Shown here: in pieces, positions 16,599 to 26,697 of the stretch | Numbering within the stretch: the stretch's first letter is position 1 | How the letters are laid out: each line of letters starts with the position of its first letter | Origin: Gracilibacillus alcaliphilus | GTDB taxonomy: Bacteria; Bacillota; Bacilli; Bacillales; Amphibacillaceae | DNA length: 64,000 nucleotides | NCBI RefSeq assembly: GCF_016909015.1 | Contig: NZ_JAFBFA010000001.1 | Coordinates: 1 to 64,000 of the forward strand | Reading direction: 5' to 3' | Program-made: the position numbers and the translations under genes | Notes under the pieces: generated by a model | What the model was told of the DNA's origin: nothing | Database searches by the model: none | What the model saw: only the letters and a program-made list of their open reading frames with translations

Positions 16599-18740
16599 AT
16601 GCGATTTGTGACATTTATCAAACATAGAGGGCTGTCTTTGTTTCGGAATCAAGCCTTACAGATCCCTGCGTGTATTTTGATCATGATGGCTGTGCTGTTT
16701 GGCGTTTCTTATGACAATGTCCATTTGGAAACATATGAAATCGAGAAGTTCTCTTCGGCGCAAGAAACGATTCGTTCCCCTATTACGATTGAGAATGCGA
16801 AAGAAACCGAGAGGCGTATCCGGGAGGCTGTTCAGTCTGTAGAAGATCACTATGAAGTGATGCCTGAGGTCGCTGAAGAACAGGTTACATATATCAATGA
16901 ATTATTTGAAGCAATTCAGGAAATTAATTCCGGTAATATAGAAGTAGGGGATGAGAAAGTTGAATTTGATTCAACGGCGGAGAAGGTTGACTACTTGGAA
17001 GCCTTTATCAATGAGGATCTATATGCTCAGATGAATCGTGATAACTTCGCTACCCTATTTGAAACACCAGAGGAGACAAGGGTACTGACGAAAGAATTAT
17101 TGACCTCAGCCCTATATGATGTTTACCATGATGGTATTAAAACGGAAGATGTGGAACAAGCGATAGAAACTGTTCAGCAGAAACTTCGCTATTCTACGTT
17201 AGATGAGTCTTTAGTGACGGCTCTTGAACCGTTAATGACTTTTGGTGTTCAGCCTAATTCCTTTTTTTCATTGGAAGAGACGAATCAGGCACAACAGCAA
17301 GCAAGAAACACGGTAGAACCAGTCATGATTCGGGCTGGAGAAGTTATTGCCGAAGAAGGTCAGTTGATTACAAATGAGATTTATGAGGAATTAGAGCTTA
17401 CAGGTTTGCTGAATGAGAAGGAAAGCTTTTACCCTGTAATCGGTTTGGTTGTGCTGGTGTTGTTAATTGGTATCTTCCTATTTGCTCTTATCCAAAACAG
17501 CAGGCAGCAGCAGGAATTTCAGGTACGCAAATTGCTTGCTTTAACGATATTAACGATTATTCTCGCCCTATTGATGAAAGTATTCAGCATTTATACAACA
17601 ACAACCAATCCTTTATATTGGTTAACACCGATCGCGGCGTTTTCCATGTTAATCAAGATTTTGATTAATGAGAAATACGCCCTTACGATGTCTATTTTAT
17701 ATGCAATTATCGGCAGTGTCATTTTTAACGGAAATATTCCGGGTCACCTTAATATAGAAGCGGGTATCTATTTGGTACTATCGCAATTGGCCAGTATTTT
17801 CTTCTTGAATTTGATTAGAGACCGGAGTGCCATTATTAAAAGCGGTGTTGCGGTAGCTGGCATTAATCTCATGGTGATCTGTCTATTTATATTCCTTTCG
17901 TTTGAGAAATATTCATGGCTTGATTATTTAATCTTTGGCGGATACGGTATCTTTTCAGCCTTTGTGGCAACCGTTTTGACGATTGGTATGTTACCTTTCT
18001 TTGAGACTGGTTTGGGCTTGTTGTCTGATACAAAATTGCTCAGCCTTTCCAGTCCTAATCATCCATTACTGCGTAAATTGCTGATGGAGGCACCAGGTAC
18101 TTACCATCATAGTATTATGGTAGCCAACTTAAGTGAAGCTTCTTGTGAAGCGATTGGAGCAAATGGATTACTGGCCAGGGTTGCTGCTTATTATCATGAT
18201 TTAGGTAAAACGATCCGGCCTCACTATTTTATTGAAAATCAAATGGGGGCGAAAAACCCCCATGATTACTTAGATCCTTACCAAAGTGCAGAAATTATCT
18301 TACAGCATCCAAAAGACAGTGCCAACATACTAAAAGAAGCTAAAATACCAAAAGAAATCATCGATGTTGCCTATCAGCATCATGGAACAACCTTGTTAAA
18401 GTATTTCTACTACAAGGCGAAAGAACATCAAGACAACGTGGATGAGACCGCCTTTCGCTATGAAGGGCCGAAACCGCAAACCAAAGAAGCAGCAGTGGTG
18501 TCTATTTGTGATTCTGTTGAAGCCGCAGTACGTTCATTGACAAACCCAGATCAAGAATCGATTGAAAAGATTGTCAATTCTATTTTGGAAGATCGGTTAC
18601 TGGATGGTCAATTAAATGAGAGTTCATTAACTTTTAAAGACTTAGAGAAAATAAAATCTGTGATTGAAGAAACACTAAAAGGGATGTACCATTCACGAAT
18701 ACAATATCCGAGTGATGAGGAGGAGCGGCATGGAAATTGA
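16599..18740 (+). CDS. pgpH: 7TM-HD cyclic-di-AMP phosphodiesterase PgpH
   Basis: A 713-residue membrane enzyme that hydrolyses c-di-AMP to pApA. An N-terminal TM segment (about 10-30) leads into a large extracellular 7TMR-HDED sensor domain (about 45-270). Seven TM segments (about 285-480) follow, then a cytoplasmic HD domain with HHSIMVANLSEA and YYHDLGKTIRP as metal-binding motifs. The ATG at 16599 follows GAGGGGAG; the earlier ATG at 16584 has no site. It is co-transcribed with phoH, and its end overlaps ybeY by 11 nt. c-di-AMP turnover controls potassium and osmolyte transport. Confidence 0.95.
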   Translation: MRFVTFIKHRGLSLFRNQALQIPACILIMMAVLFGVSYDNVHLETYEIEKFSSAQETIRSPITIENAKETERRIREAVQSVEDHYEVMPEVAEEQVTYINELFEAIQEINSGNIEVGDEKVEFDSTAEKVDYLEAFINEDLYAQMNRDNFATLFETPEETRVLTKELLTSALYDVYHDGIKTEDVEQAIETVQQKLRYSTLDESLVTALEPLMTFGVQPNSFFSLEETNQAQQQARNTVEPVMIRAGEVIAEEGQLITNEIYEELELTGLLNEKESFYPVIGLVVLVLLIGIFLFALIQNSRQQQEFQVRKLLALTILTIILALLMKVFSIYTTTTNPLYWLTPIAAFSMLIKILINEKYALTMSILYAIIGSVIFNGNIPGHLNIEAGIYLVLSQLASIFFLNLIRDRSAIIKSGVAVAGINLMVICLFIFLSFEKYSWLDYLIFGGYGIFSAFVATVLTIGMLPFFETGLGLLSDTKLLSLSSPNHPLLRKLLMEAPGTYHHSIMVANLSEASCEAIGANGLLARVAAYYHDLGKTIRPHYFIENQMGAKNPHDYLDPYQSAEIILQHPKDSANILKEAKIPKEIIDVAYQHHGTTLLKYFYYKAKEHQDNVDETAFRYEGPKPQTKEAAVVSICDSVEAAVRSLTNPDQESIEKIVNSILEDRLLDGQLNESSLTFKDLEKIKSVIEETLKGMYHSRIQYPSDEEERHGN

Positions 18741-19200
18741 TTTCAATGATGAGACTGGGATGATCTCAAACGAACACATGGAATTGGTCAAACAATTACT
18801 CCTATATGCAGCAGAACAGGAAGATATTAGCCCAGAGGCTGAAGTATCTATTTCGTTTGTCAATGATGATGAAATTCATCGATTAAATAAACAATTTCGT
18901 CAGATCGACCGTCCGACTGATGTGTTATCTTTTGCATTAGAAGAACAAGTGGAGGGGGAACTTGCGATTACTGGCGCGGCATTACCCGTCGTGCTGGGAG
19001 ATATCATTATTTCGGTCGATAAGATTACGGAACAAGCAGAACAATACAACCATTCATTCACTAGAGAGTTAGGATTTTTAACTGTACATGGTCTGTTACA
19101 TTTAATTGGCTATGATCATATGAATAAAGAAGATGAACAGAAAATGTTCACAAGACAAGAGGAGATTCTGAATGATTTCGGGCTCTCGCGGAAAGGGTAA
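18730..19200 (+). CDS. ybeY: Endoribonuclease YbeY, rRNA maturation factor
   Basis: A 156-residue zinc-dependent RNase for 16S 3'-end maturation and ribosome quality control. The catalytic zinc motif HGLLHLIGYDH lies near residue 118, followed by EDEQKMF. The upstream PTDVLSF block is the other family signature. The start at 18730 is set by GAGGAGG; a longer frame from 18712 is not supported. It overlaps pgpH by 11 nt and dgkA by 29 nt, which suggests translational coupling along the cluster. Confidence 0.95.
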   Translation: MEIDFNDETGMISNEHMELVKQLLLYAAEQEDISPEAEVSISFVNDDEIHRLNKQFRQIDRPTDVLSFALEEQVEGELAITGAALPVVLGDIIISVDKITEQAEQYNHSFTRELGFLTVHGLLHLIGYDHMNKEDEQKMFTRQEEILNDFGLSRKG

Positions 19201-19555
19201 ATTACACTTTGGTTTGCGTTATGCGCTGAATGGGCTGAGAATGGCTGTATTAACAGAGCGAAATATAAAAATTCATCTGATTGCTGCTATTCTTGTCGTG
19301 ATAGCAGGTGTTGTTCTATCTATCACGATAATAGAATGGGCGATTATCTGCTTGGCAATGAGTGCTGTTATTAGTATGGAGATGATGAATACAGCATTAG
19401 AAAGAGCGTTAGACCATTTAGAACCGGAACAAAGAGAATTAATTGGAATTGCCAAGGATATGTCGGCAGCCGCTGTATTAGTTACGGCTGTATTTGCTGT
19501 TGTCATCGCTTGTTTGATTTTCCTGCCAAAAGGAATCAGCATTTTTTTTAGTTAG
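19172..19555 (+). CDS. dgkA: Undecaprenol/diacylglycerol kinase DgkA
   Basis: A 127-residue protein with three TM segments (about 33-50, 52-70, 100-122). The family motif EMMNTALERALD lies near residue 70. In Gram-positive bacteria it phosphorylates undecaprenol to recycle the lipid carrier for wall polymers. The start overlaps the end of ybeY. In B. subtilis cdd (cytidine deaminase) follows before era; here it is missing and replaced by a 300-bp inverted-repeat element. Confidence 0.93.
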   Translation: MISGSRGKGKLHFGLRYALNGLRMAVLTERNIKIHLIAAILVVIAGVVLSITIIEWAIICLAMSAVISMEMMNTALERALDHLEPEQRELIGIAKDMSAAAVLVTAVFAVVIACLIFLPKGISIFFS

Positions 19556-19588
19556 CCGTGATTGGTCATATGTCAACGTTCTGTAAAA

Positions 19589-19888
19589 GGTTGTTCAAAA
19601 AATCTAACAAAATGCAAATGGCGAAGTTGGCGATAGTGTAATTTCTATTTATATTCCCCATATCGTGAGGGTATCGTAGAAATCAACACATCTTGTTCAA
19701 ATTCGTTACTCAAAACTGTGCTGTCTTGTCCCTTTACTTTGACATAAAGAATGTACTATTGGAAGCGTTGGGGCAGGATGTTACAGTTTTAGCTTGCCGA
19801 CGTTCATGATGTGCTAGTATCGTGTGACCACATGATGTTGCGAGCGTAACCGATGATGGTTCTTTTTATCGAACTTTTTAAACATCCC
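19589..19888. repeat. Dispersed inverted-repeat element, copy 1 (300 bp)
   Basis: It begins GGTTGTTCAAAAAATC and ends CTTTTTATCGAACTTTTTAAAC then ATCCC, which are imperfect inverted ends. It shares CGTTACTCAAA followed by ACTGTGCTGTCTTG-like sequence and the right end with the copy at 34194. It encodes nothing and fills the dgkA-era gap. MITE-like; copies 2 to 4 are at 26698, 34194 and 34355. Confidence 0.55.
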
Positions 19889-19993
19889 TTTTAAATAACA
19901 CCACTATTTTTGTCGAAGATATGAATTACTATCAAAAATATAGTATGATAATAATAAGCAATGCAACATGAAATTAAGCGGAGGAACAAAGAG

Positions 19994-20899
19994 ATGCAAA
20001 ATCAATTTAAATCAGGCTTTGTCGCCATTATTGGCCGACCAAATGTAGGGAAATCGACCTTTATGAATCGGGTAATCGGTCAAAAGATTGCTATTATGAG
20101 TGATAAGGCGCAAACAACAAGAAATAAAATTCAAGGTGTTTATACCGATCAGCAGAAACAGATTATCTTTATTGATACACCTGGAATTCATAAACCAAAG
20201 CACAAGTTGGGCGATTTCATGGTTAAAATTGCTGAAAACGCTTTAGATGAAGTCGATGCGATCATGTTTATGATCAATGCCGAAGAAGGCTATGGAAGAG
20301 GAGATCAGTTTATAATTGATCGACTACAGTCCGTAAGAAAACCTGTTTTCTTAATCATTAATAAGATTGATTTGGTTCACCCTGACCAGCTATTGCCAAT
20401 GATTGAGCAATATCGAAATGCCTATTCTTTTGAAGAGATCATACCAATCTCGGCTTTGGAAGGGAATAATGTAGGGCACTTAATGGACGTTCTGACAGAA
20501 CATCTGCCTGAAGGTCCGCAGTATTATCCGGAGGACCAAGTAACAGATCATCCAGAACGTTTCATTATTAGTGAATTAATTCGCGAGAAGGTATTGCAGT
20601 TAACCCGTGAAGAAATTCCGCACTCGATTGCAGTAGTAATAGAACAAATCCAGCAGCGTGAAGATGATGAAAAAATATTGGTACAAGCTGCGATTATCGT
20701 GGAAAGAAAGTCTCAAAAAGGTATTGTGATTGGGAAGCAAGGAAGAATGCTTAAAGAAGTTGGTCAGAGGGCACGAGCAGACATCGAAAAACTTCTAGGT
20801 TCTAAGGTATACTTGGAGTTATGGGTCAAAGTACAAGAGAACTGGCGCAACCGGCCGCATCAATTACGTGAGTTCGGCTTTAATCAAGACGAATATTGA
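19994..20899 (+). CDS. era: GTPase Era
   Basis: A 301-residue ribosome-assembly GTPase. G1 is GRPNVGKST, G3 is DTPGIH and G4 is NKID. A C-terminal KH domain carries GIVIGKQGRMLKEVG, which binds the 16S 3' end. The ATG at 19994 is chosen because GCGGAGG lies 9 nt upstream; the frame could extend to 19961 but without a ribosome site. The next 310 bp contain no gene until yqzL. Confidence 0.96.
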   Translation: MQNQFKSGFVAIIGRPNVGKSTFMNRVIGQKIAIMSDKAQTTRNKIQGVYTDQQKQIIFIDTPGIHKPKHKLGDFMVKIAENALDEVDAIMFMINAEEGYGRGDQFIIDRLQSVRKPVFLIINKIDLVHPDQLLPMIEQYRNAYSFEEIIPISALEGNNVGHLMDVLTEHLPEGPQYYPEDQVTDHPERFIISELIREKVLQLTREEIPHSIAVVIEQIQQREDDEKILVQAAIIVERKSQKGIVIGKQGRMLKEVGQRARADIEKLLGSKVYLELWVKVQENWRNRPHQLREFGFNQDEY

Positions 20900-21212
20900 T
20901 TAAGGCTGCAGATCATATGCCAATTTAGAAGCAACAACACTTGCTTGTAGGTATTAGAAGTACTTCCCGTGGCTCATAGTCTGACTGTATTTCTTATCAA
21001 TAGCTATTTGATACATGGTAAATATTAATACTCATTTAATCAATTCTTGTGGAAAAACTATAGAGGAACATTAGATGAGCATCATGATTAAGAACAAAAT
21101 TATGTTTCCGACTGATATAGATTACTGGTCGTGATCTGTCAGAGCTGCGAAACATAAACATGCTTTCTTCTAAAAAAAATCACAGATTATGGAAGGAAAG
21201 GTGAGGTTTAAT

Positions 21213-21341
21213 ATGATTGATGTACCATGGAAAGTCTTTAGTCAAACAGGGAATATTGAAGCTTATTTATGGATGAAAGAAATAGAAGCTGATGAAATGC
21301 AAGACGAAAATATAGAAGATGATGTGATTGTGGAAGAGTAA
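21213..21341 (+). CDS. yqzL: YqzL family small protein
   Basis: A 42-residue frame, MIDVPWKVFSQTGNIEAYLW, then a strongly acidic tail. The start WKVFSQTGN-x-x-x-YL is the hallmark of YqzL, a small protein of unknown function that sits between era and recO in Bacillaceae. A ribosome site (GGAAAGGTGAGG) precedes it. The gap to recO is 32 nt, so the two genes are probably co-transcribed. Confidence 0.85.
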   Translation: MIDVPWKVFSQTGNIEAYLWMKEIEADEMQDENIEDDVIVEE

Positions 21342-21373
21342 CATTTAACGGTATAGAAAGTAAGGTGAAGCTT

Positions 21374-22126
21374 GTGTTTGAAAAAGTGGAAGGCTTCATT
21401 CTCAAAACACAGGATTATGGAGAAACACACAAGATTGTGACATTATTAGCACCTACTTTGGGGAAGATAGGCGCTATTGCTAGAGGTGCTAAAAAAACAA
21501 AAAGTCGTATGGCTGCAATTACGCAGCCTTTTATTCATGGTTCTTATTTGATTCAGCCAGGATCTAATTTGGCAGCCATCCAGCAAGGGGAAGTCATTTC
21601 TTCTTTTCGCAAAATTCGTGAAGATATCTTTAAGACGGCTTATATGAGTTATATTGCAGAATTAACAGATAAATTGATCGATCCAAAGAAATATAGCGCC
21701 TTTATTTTTCAACAATTGTTACAGACCGCAGAACGTATTAATGATGGGCAAGATCCTGAAGTATTAGCGATGATGTATGAATGGAAAATGTATCGAGAGG
21801 CTGGAATCGCGCCAATAGTGACACAATGTGTGTCCTGTGGCAATCCAGAGGAATTGAAGGCTTTTTCCATTGATAATGGCGGTTTATTATGCAGGAGATG
21901 TTTAGCAGTAGATCCAAACAGTATCTCTGTTCCAGATCAGGTAATTAAATTAATGAAATTGTTTCTTTGGGTTGAAATGAAACGCATCGGTGATATTTCA
22001 GTAAAAGCTGAAAATAAGAGAATCCTTCACCTTATCATGGATCAATACTATGAAACACATGGCGGTTACTATATTAAATCGAAACGTTTTTTGAAACAGA
22101 TGAGTGATTGGCAGGGGAAGATCTAA
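21374..22126 (+). CDS. recO: DNA repair protein RecO
   Basis: A 250-residue protein that anneals SSB-coated DNA and loads RecA with RecR. It has an N-terminal OB fold (residues 1-80, with KVEGFILKTQDYGETHKIVT), a helical bundle, and a zinc knuckle CVSCG...CRRC near residues 153-177. I prefer the GTG at 21374 over the GTG at 21365 because TAAGGTG is then at proper spacing and the protein begins as in relatives. It follows yqzL closely. Confidence 0.94.
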   Translation: MFEKVEGFILKTQDYGETHKIVTLLAPTLGKIGAIARGAKKTKSRMAAITQPFIHGSYLIQPGSNLAAIQQGEVISSFRKIREDIFKTAYMSYIAELTDKLIDPKKYSAFIFQQLLQTAERINDGQDPEVLAMMYEWKMYREAGIAPIVTQCVSCGNPEELKAFSIDNGGLLCRRCLAVDPNSISVPDQVIKLMKLFLWVEMKRIGDISVKAENKRILHLIMDQYYETHGGYYIKSKRFLKQMSDWQGKI

Positions 22127-22283
22127 GGGTTCAAAACCAATATGTTCTGATAGACATCGTTCCTTGTGAAAACTTCTAGTCGCTCCACTGATTGGATTGC
22201 ACTATTTTGAAAAGAGGCTGTTGCACAATTAAATAATTGATTGTGAAGCAGTGATATTAGCACATCCTATACGTTATTTTTAA

Positions 22284-22312
22284 TTGACATTTTGTCTGTT
22301 TTTGCGTATCAT
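22284..22312 (+). promoter_or_regulatory. Promoter of the glyQS T-box leader
   Basis: TTGACA (22284-22289), a 17-bp spacer and TATCAT (22307-22312). The T-box stem I begins about 30 nt downstream. Confidence 0.75.
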
Positions 22313-22339
22313 ATTAAAATGAATTAAATATCAATTTGT

Positions 22340-22543
22340 GTGGATAGAGAGTAGTACTGAGGAGATTGCCAGACAGCGAGTTCAGGAGGGTGTGAGCTGA
22401 ACAGGTTAAACTTAGGAAGGCACTCTGGAGCAATGTAACACGTAAAAGTGGTCACGCATGTTGTGACAAATAGGGTGGAACCGCGGAAAATCCGTCCCTA
22501 TGCCTTATCGCGATAGATAAAGCATAGGGACGGATTTTTTTAT
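22340..22543 (+). promoter_or_regulatory. Glycine T-box riboswitch upstream of glyQS
   Basis: Stem I starts with AGAGAG (22346). The specifier reads GGC at 22419-22421 in the context GAAGGCA, just before CTCT, which closes stem I. The T-box core TGGAACCGCGG is at about 22475-22486. The terminator stem TCCGTCCCTATGC/GCATAGGGACGGA (22491-22534) ends in seven T. Uncharged tRNA-Gly (GCC) would pair with GGC and with the T-box bulge, form the antiterminator and allow glyQS transcription. Confidence 0.92.
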
Positions 22544-22664
22544 TTATATAAAATAACGAGTAGCGGCTTCTCGGTACAGACATTTCCCTAACTAATTAAG
22601 CAAGAACCGAGCTATGTTTCACGTTTTATTTACAAAGAAGAAAAAGATGGAGGATGAGTCAATA

Positions 22665-23558
22665 ATGAATATTCAAGAAATGATTTTAACCTTACAAAAA
22701 CATTGGTCAGATCAAAATTGTATCCTGATGCAGGCATACGATACCGAAAAAGGCGCCGGTACGATGTCACCTATGACCTTGTTACGCAGCCTAGGGCCAG
22801 AACCATGGAATGTGGCTTATGTCGAACCATCTAGACGCCCAGCAGATGGACGCTATGGCCAAAATCCAAACAGACTATATCAACACCATCAATTTCAAGT
22901 GATTATGAAGCCATCTCCTGATGATATTCAGGATTTGTATCTAGCTTCACTGAGAAAATTAGGCATCGATCCTGCTTATCATGACATTCGGTTTGTAGAG
23001 GATAACTGGGAGAATCCGACTCTGGGTGCAGCAGGTTTAGGCTGGGAAGTTTGGCTGGATGGGATGGAGATTACCCAATTTACTTATTTCCAACAAATTG
23101 GCGGGTTAGAAGCTAAACCGGTGGCAGTAGAAATTACTTATGGTATTGAACGTCTGGCCTCTTATATTCAAGACAAAGAAAATGTCTTCGATTTAGAATG
23201 GACAGATGGTGTAACTGTAGGGGATATCTTTTATCAGCCGGAGTATGAACATTCTAAGTATACATTTGAAGAATCTGATACAGATATGTTGTTTGGTTTA
23301 TTTTCAACCTATGAGAAAGAAGCACAGCGTGCAATGGAGAAAAATCTCGTATTTCCTGCTTATGATTATGTGCTTAAATGTTCACACACGTTTAACCTTC
23401 TGGATGCCAAAGGCGTTATTTCGGTAACAGAACGTACAGGATATATTGGACGCGTACGGAACTTGGCCAGAGAAATAGCTAAATTATATGTCGCAGAAAG
23501 AGAACGTTTGGGATTCCCGATGTTGAAAGGAGAAGAAGCTAACGATGAAAACAACTAA
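22665..23558 (+). CDS. glyQ: Glycyl-tRNA synthetase alpha subunit
   Basis: A 297-residue class II synthetase subunit carrying the aminoacylation active site of the alpha2beta2 enzyme. It begins MNIQEMILTLQKHWSDQNC and shows VEPSRRPADGRYG, the family block around motif 2. The start at 22665 follows GATGGAGGATG; the longer frame from 22614 would run through the leader. It is controlled by the T-box upstream, and it overlaps glyS by 14 nt. Confidence 0.97.
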   Translation: MNIQEMILTLQKHWSDQNCILMQAYDTEKGAGTMSPMTLLRSLGPEPWNVAYVEPSRRPADGRYGQNPNRLYQHHQFQVIMKPSPDDIQDLYLASLRKLGIDPAYHDIRFVEDNWENPTLGAAGLGWEVWLDGMEITQFTYFQQIGGLEAKPVAVEITYGIERLASYIQDKENVFDLEWTDGVTVGDIFYQPEYEHSKYTFEESDTDMLFGLFSTYEKEAQRAMEKNLVFPAYDYVLKCSHTFNLLDAKGVISVTERTGYIGRVRNLAREIAKLYVAERERLGFPMLKGEEANDENN

Positions 23559-25635
23559 TGTCTTATTTGAAGTTGGTTTAGAAGAGATGCCAGCACGGTT
23601 TATGGATGATACAGAGCAGCAATTGAAGCAAAAAACGATCGAATGGCTCCAACAGATTCGTCTTCCTTATCAGGAAATAACTACCTTTATTACACCGAGG
23701 AGATTTGCGGTGCTGATTACAGGGCTTGCTGATAAACAGCCTGATCAAACAGAAGAAGCAAAGGGCCCAGCATTGAAGATTGCCAAGGATGACCAAGGAA
23801 ATTGGAGCAAGGCCGCAATTGGTTTCTCCAAAGGCCAAGGAAAATCAGTGGACGACTTATTTGTAAAAGAAGTGAAAGGGACAGAATATATTTTTGTTGA
23901 AAAGTTCATTGAAGGCAGAACACAGGAACAATTACTGCCTGCTTTTAAAGATATTATTTTAAGTTTAAATTTTCCGAAAAATATGCGTTGGTCAAACGAA
24001 AATATGCGTTATATCCGTCCGATTAAGTGGTTAGTTGCCTTGAAAGATCAAGCAATCATTCCGTTTGAGATTGCTGGTGTAAAGACAGGAAGAACAAGTA
24101 AGGGCCATCGTTTTCTGGGGGGATCATTTGAAATTACGGATCCATCAGCCTATGAAGAACAACTAGCAGAACAATATGTAATTGCCAAGGCAGAAGACCG
24201 CAAGCAGCGTATTTTGTCAGGTATTGCGCAGTTAGAGAAAGAACAGCAATGGGTAATTCCAGTTGATCTGGATTTATTAACAGAGGTAACCAACTTGGTA
24301 GAGTATCCAACTGTATTTTATGGGCAATTCAGCCAGGACTATTTACAGCTTCCTAAAGAGGTACTGACCACTTCCATGAAGGAACATCAGCGATATTTCC
24401 CCGTACAAAACAACCAGTCGGAGTTGCTGTCATATTTTATTGGGGTGCGTAATGGTACAGAAGAACATATCGATACAGTTGCACGTGGTAATGAAAAAGT
24501 ATTAAGAGCTCGCTTGCAGGATGCTCAATTCTTCTTTGAGGAAGATCAAAAACAATCGATCGCCACTAATTTAAAACGCTTGGAACGTATGGTATTCCAA
24601 GAAAAGCTGGGAACGATTGCTGATAAAGTAAAACGTGTAATAAATATTAGTAGATTGTTAGCAGATATGTTACAATTAAGTGATAAACAAAAGTTTCAAA
24701 TTAAGAGAACGGCTCAAATAAGCAAATTTGATTTAGTAACCAATATGGTGACAGAATTCACAGAACTGCAAGGGATCATGGGCAGAAAGTATGCTGAAAT
24801 GTTTGGAGAAGATCCGGTGGTAGCCCAAGCGATTGAAGAGCATTACATGCCGAGGAACACACATGACCGTTTACCGGAAACAGCAGTAGGAGCTGTAGTA
24901 AGTATTGCAGATAAGCTCGATACCGTGGTTGGCTGTTTTGGGGTAGGTCTGATACCTAGCGGTTCACAAGATCCTTATGCATTAAGAAGACAAGCATTAG
25001 GTATTCTGCAAATTATTCAGGATAAAGAATGGGATCTGAATCTGGACCATATAATTGCGGAAGTCTTATCATTATTTAAGCAAGCAGGTATTCAGACGGA
25101 AAGCTATGAACAATCAATTGATCAAATTGAAGCATTTTTTAAACAGCGCAGTGCATATATTATGAAGGAGGCAGCATTAGATTCAGACATTATTGAGGCG
25201 GTATTAGCCAGCCAGCTATCCAATTTCTCCTTCCTCATTGAAAAAGGTAAACTGCTTCAAGAGAAGAAAGCTGATCCAGACTTTAAATCCAGTCAAGAAG
25301 CATTTGTTCGTGTTCTTAATCTTGCGGTGAAGGCAGAGGAAACAACGGCAATTAAGCCAGAGCTGTTTGAGAATGAGCAAGAAGCGGCATTATATCAAAG
25401 TTATTTAGCTGTAAAAGAGCCTTTTGATAAAGGACTGACACAGAAAAATGCCAAACAGGCATTGACAGCCTTGATTCCGCTCGTTGAACCCATTCATTTA
25501 TTTTTTGATCATACAATGGTTATGGCAGAGGATCCAGCTATTCGTCAAAATCGCTTGGCGTTATTACTTCATATTGCCGAGTTATTGCTACAGTTTGCTG
25601 ATCTAACCAAGGTACAATGGAAGCAGCATAGTTAG
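23545..25635 (+). CDS. glyS: Glycyl-tRNA synthetase beta subunit
   Basis: A 696-residue subunit that recognises tRNA-Gly. It starts KTTNVLFEVGLEEMPARFM and carries an HD-like domain and a C-terminal anticodon-binding helical region (about 590-690). The length is standard. Overlap with glyQ suggests translational coupling and equal stoichiometry. yqfL follows after 33 nt; ccpN, which usually stands between glyS and yqfL in B. subtilis, is absent. Confidence 0.97.
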   Translation: MKTTNVLFEVGLEEMPARFMDDTEQQLKQKTIEWLQQIRLPYQEITTFITPRRFAVLITGLADKQPDQTEEAKGPALKIAKDDQGNWSKAAIGFSKGQGKSVDDLFVKEVKGTEYIFVEKFIEGRTQEQLLPAFKDIILSLNFPKNMRWSNENMRYIRPIKWLVALKDQAIIPFEIAGVKTGRTSKGHRFLGGSFEITDPSAYEEQLAEQYVIAKAEDRKQRILSGIAQLEKEQQWVIPVDLDLLTEVTNLVEYPTVFYGQFSQDYLQLPKEVLTTSMKEHQRYFPVQNNQSELLSYFIGVRNGTEEHIDTVARGNEKVLRARLQDAQFFFEEDQKQSIATNLKRLERMVFQEKLGTIADKVKRVINISRLLADMLQLSDKQKFQIKRTAQISKFDLVTNMVTEFTELQGIMGRKYAEMFGEDPVVAQAIEEHYMPRNTHDRLPETAVGAVVSIADKLDTVVGCFGVGLIPSGSQDPYALRRQALGILQIIQDKEWDLNLDHIIAEVLSLFKQAGIQTESYEQSIDQIEAFFKQRSAYIMKEAALDSDIIEAVLASQLSNFSFLIEKGKLLQEKKADPDFKSSQEAFVRVLNLAVKAEETTAIKPELFENEQEAALYQSYLAVKEPFDKGLTQKNAKQALTALIPLVEPIHLFFDHTMVMAEDPAIRQNRLALLLHIAELLLQFADLTKVQWKQHS

Positions 25636-25668
25636 TACATTTTGAAAGACTGGGGAGGAATCAAGCTA

Positions 25669-26511
25669 ATGAAGAAAGCAATTATTTATGTCGTGTCTGA
25701 CTCTGTTGGTGAAACAGCAGAGCTTGTGACCAAAGCAGCTCTCAGTCAGTTTATGAATGAAAATGATTATGATGTATATCGGATTCCTTATGTGACCAGT
25801 GTAGAAGTTTTGCGTGGTGCTGTTTACCACGCAAAACAATTAAATGCAATTATTGGCTTTACTTTAGTAAATTCAAAATTAAGGGAATTTTTACTTCAAG
25901 AAGCAAAAGAGAAAGAAGTAGAATGTATCGATATAATTGGACCAATGCTTCAAGTAATGGAACGTACATTTCAAAAAAAACCAAGAGAAGAACCAGGGCT
26001 TATCCATAAATTAGATGAAGATTACTTTCGGAAAATTGAAGCTATCGAGTTTGCTGTCCGGTACGATGACGGAAAAGACCCGCGAGGTGTTACTCAGGCA
26101 GATATCGTCTTGATTGGTGTCTCACGCACGTCCAAAACCCCATTATCACAGTATTTGGCACATAAACAGATAAAGGTGGCAAATATTCCGATTGTACCTG
26201 AAGTCGAACCGCCGGAGACTTTATTTCAAATCCCCGCCCATAAATGTATCGGGTTACGGATCAGTTCAGAGAAATTAAACAGTATTCGTAAGGAAAGGTT
26301 AAAAAGCCTCGGATTAAATGATCAGTCTATTTATGCAGCAATGGATAGAATTGAAGATGAACTGGCATATTTCAATGATTTGGTTCATAAATTAGGCTGT
26401 CCAGTCATTGATGTATCCAACAAGGCTGTTGAAGAAACGGCAAATACGATCTTAAATATGATTAATCAGCCATATTGGGAGATTCAGAGCAGATCGGCTG
26501 ATGAGCTTTAA
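25669..26511 (+). CDS. yqfL: Pyruvate phosphate dikinase regulatory protein (DUF299 kinase/phosphorylase)
   Basis: A 280-residue bifunctional enzyme of the PSRP family that phosphorylates (ADP-dependent) and dephosphorylates pyruvate phosphate dikinase or PEP synthase. The P-loop-like motif GVSRTSKTPLSQYLA lies near residue 150, and the N-terminus reads VSDSVGETAELV. The start at 25669 follows GGGGAGGA. In B. subtilis it is linked to ccpN and gluconeogenesis control. No target dikinase gene is in this window. Confidence 0.92.
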   Translation: MKKAIIYVVSDSVGETAELVTKAALSQFMNENDYDVYRIPYVTSVEVLRGAVYHAKQLNAIIGFTLVNSKLREFLLQEAKEKEVECIDIIGPMLQVMERTFQKKPREEPGLIHKLDEDYFRKIEAIEFAVRYDDGKDPRGVTQADIVLIGVSRTSKTPLSQYLAHKQIKVANIPIVPEVEPPETLFQIPAHKCIGLRISSEKLNSIRKERLKSLGLNDQSIYAAMDRIEDELAYFNDLVHKLGCPVIDVSNKAVEETANTILNMINQPYWEIQSRSADEL

Positions 26512-26697
26512 TAGTTGATTTTATTGCTGGTTGTATTATAATAATATTTTGCATAAATGTTTATATTGAACGAAATATGTACAACATATATGTCAAATAA
26601 GCATTTTTTTCGCTTGTTTTTATAAAAAAGAAGGATTTTGCAGATTAATGTAGAATAATAATTTATGGAGTGAGGAATACGTTACTCATTTAGAGTG

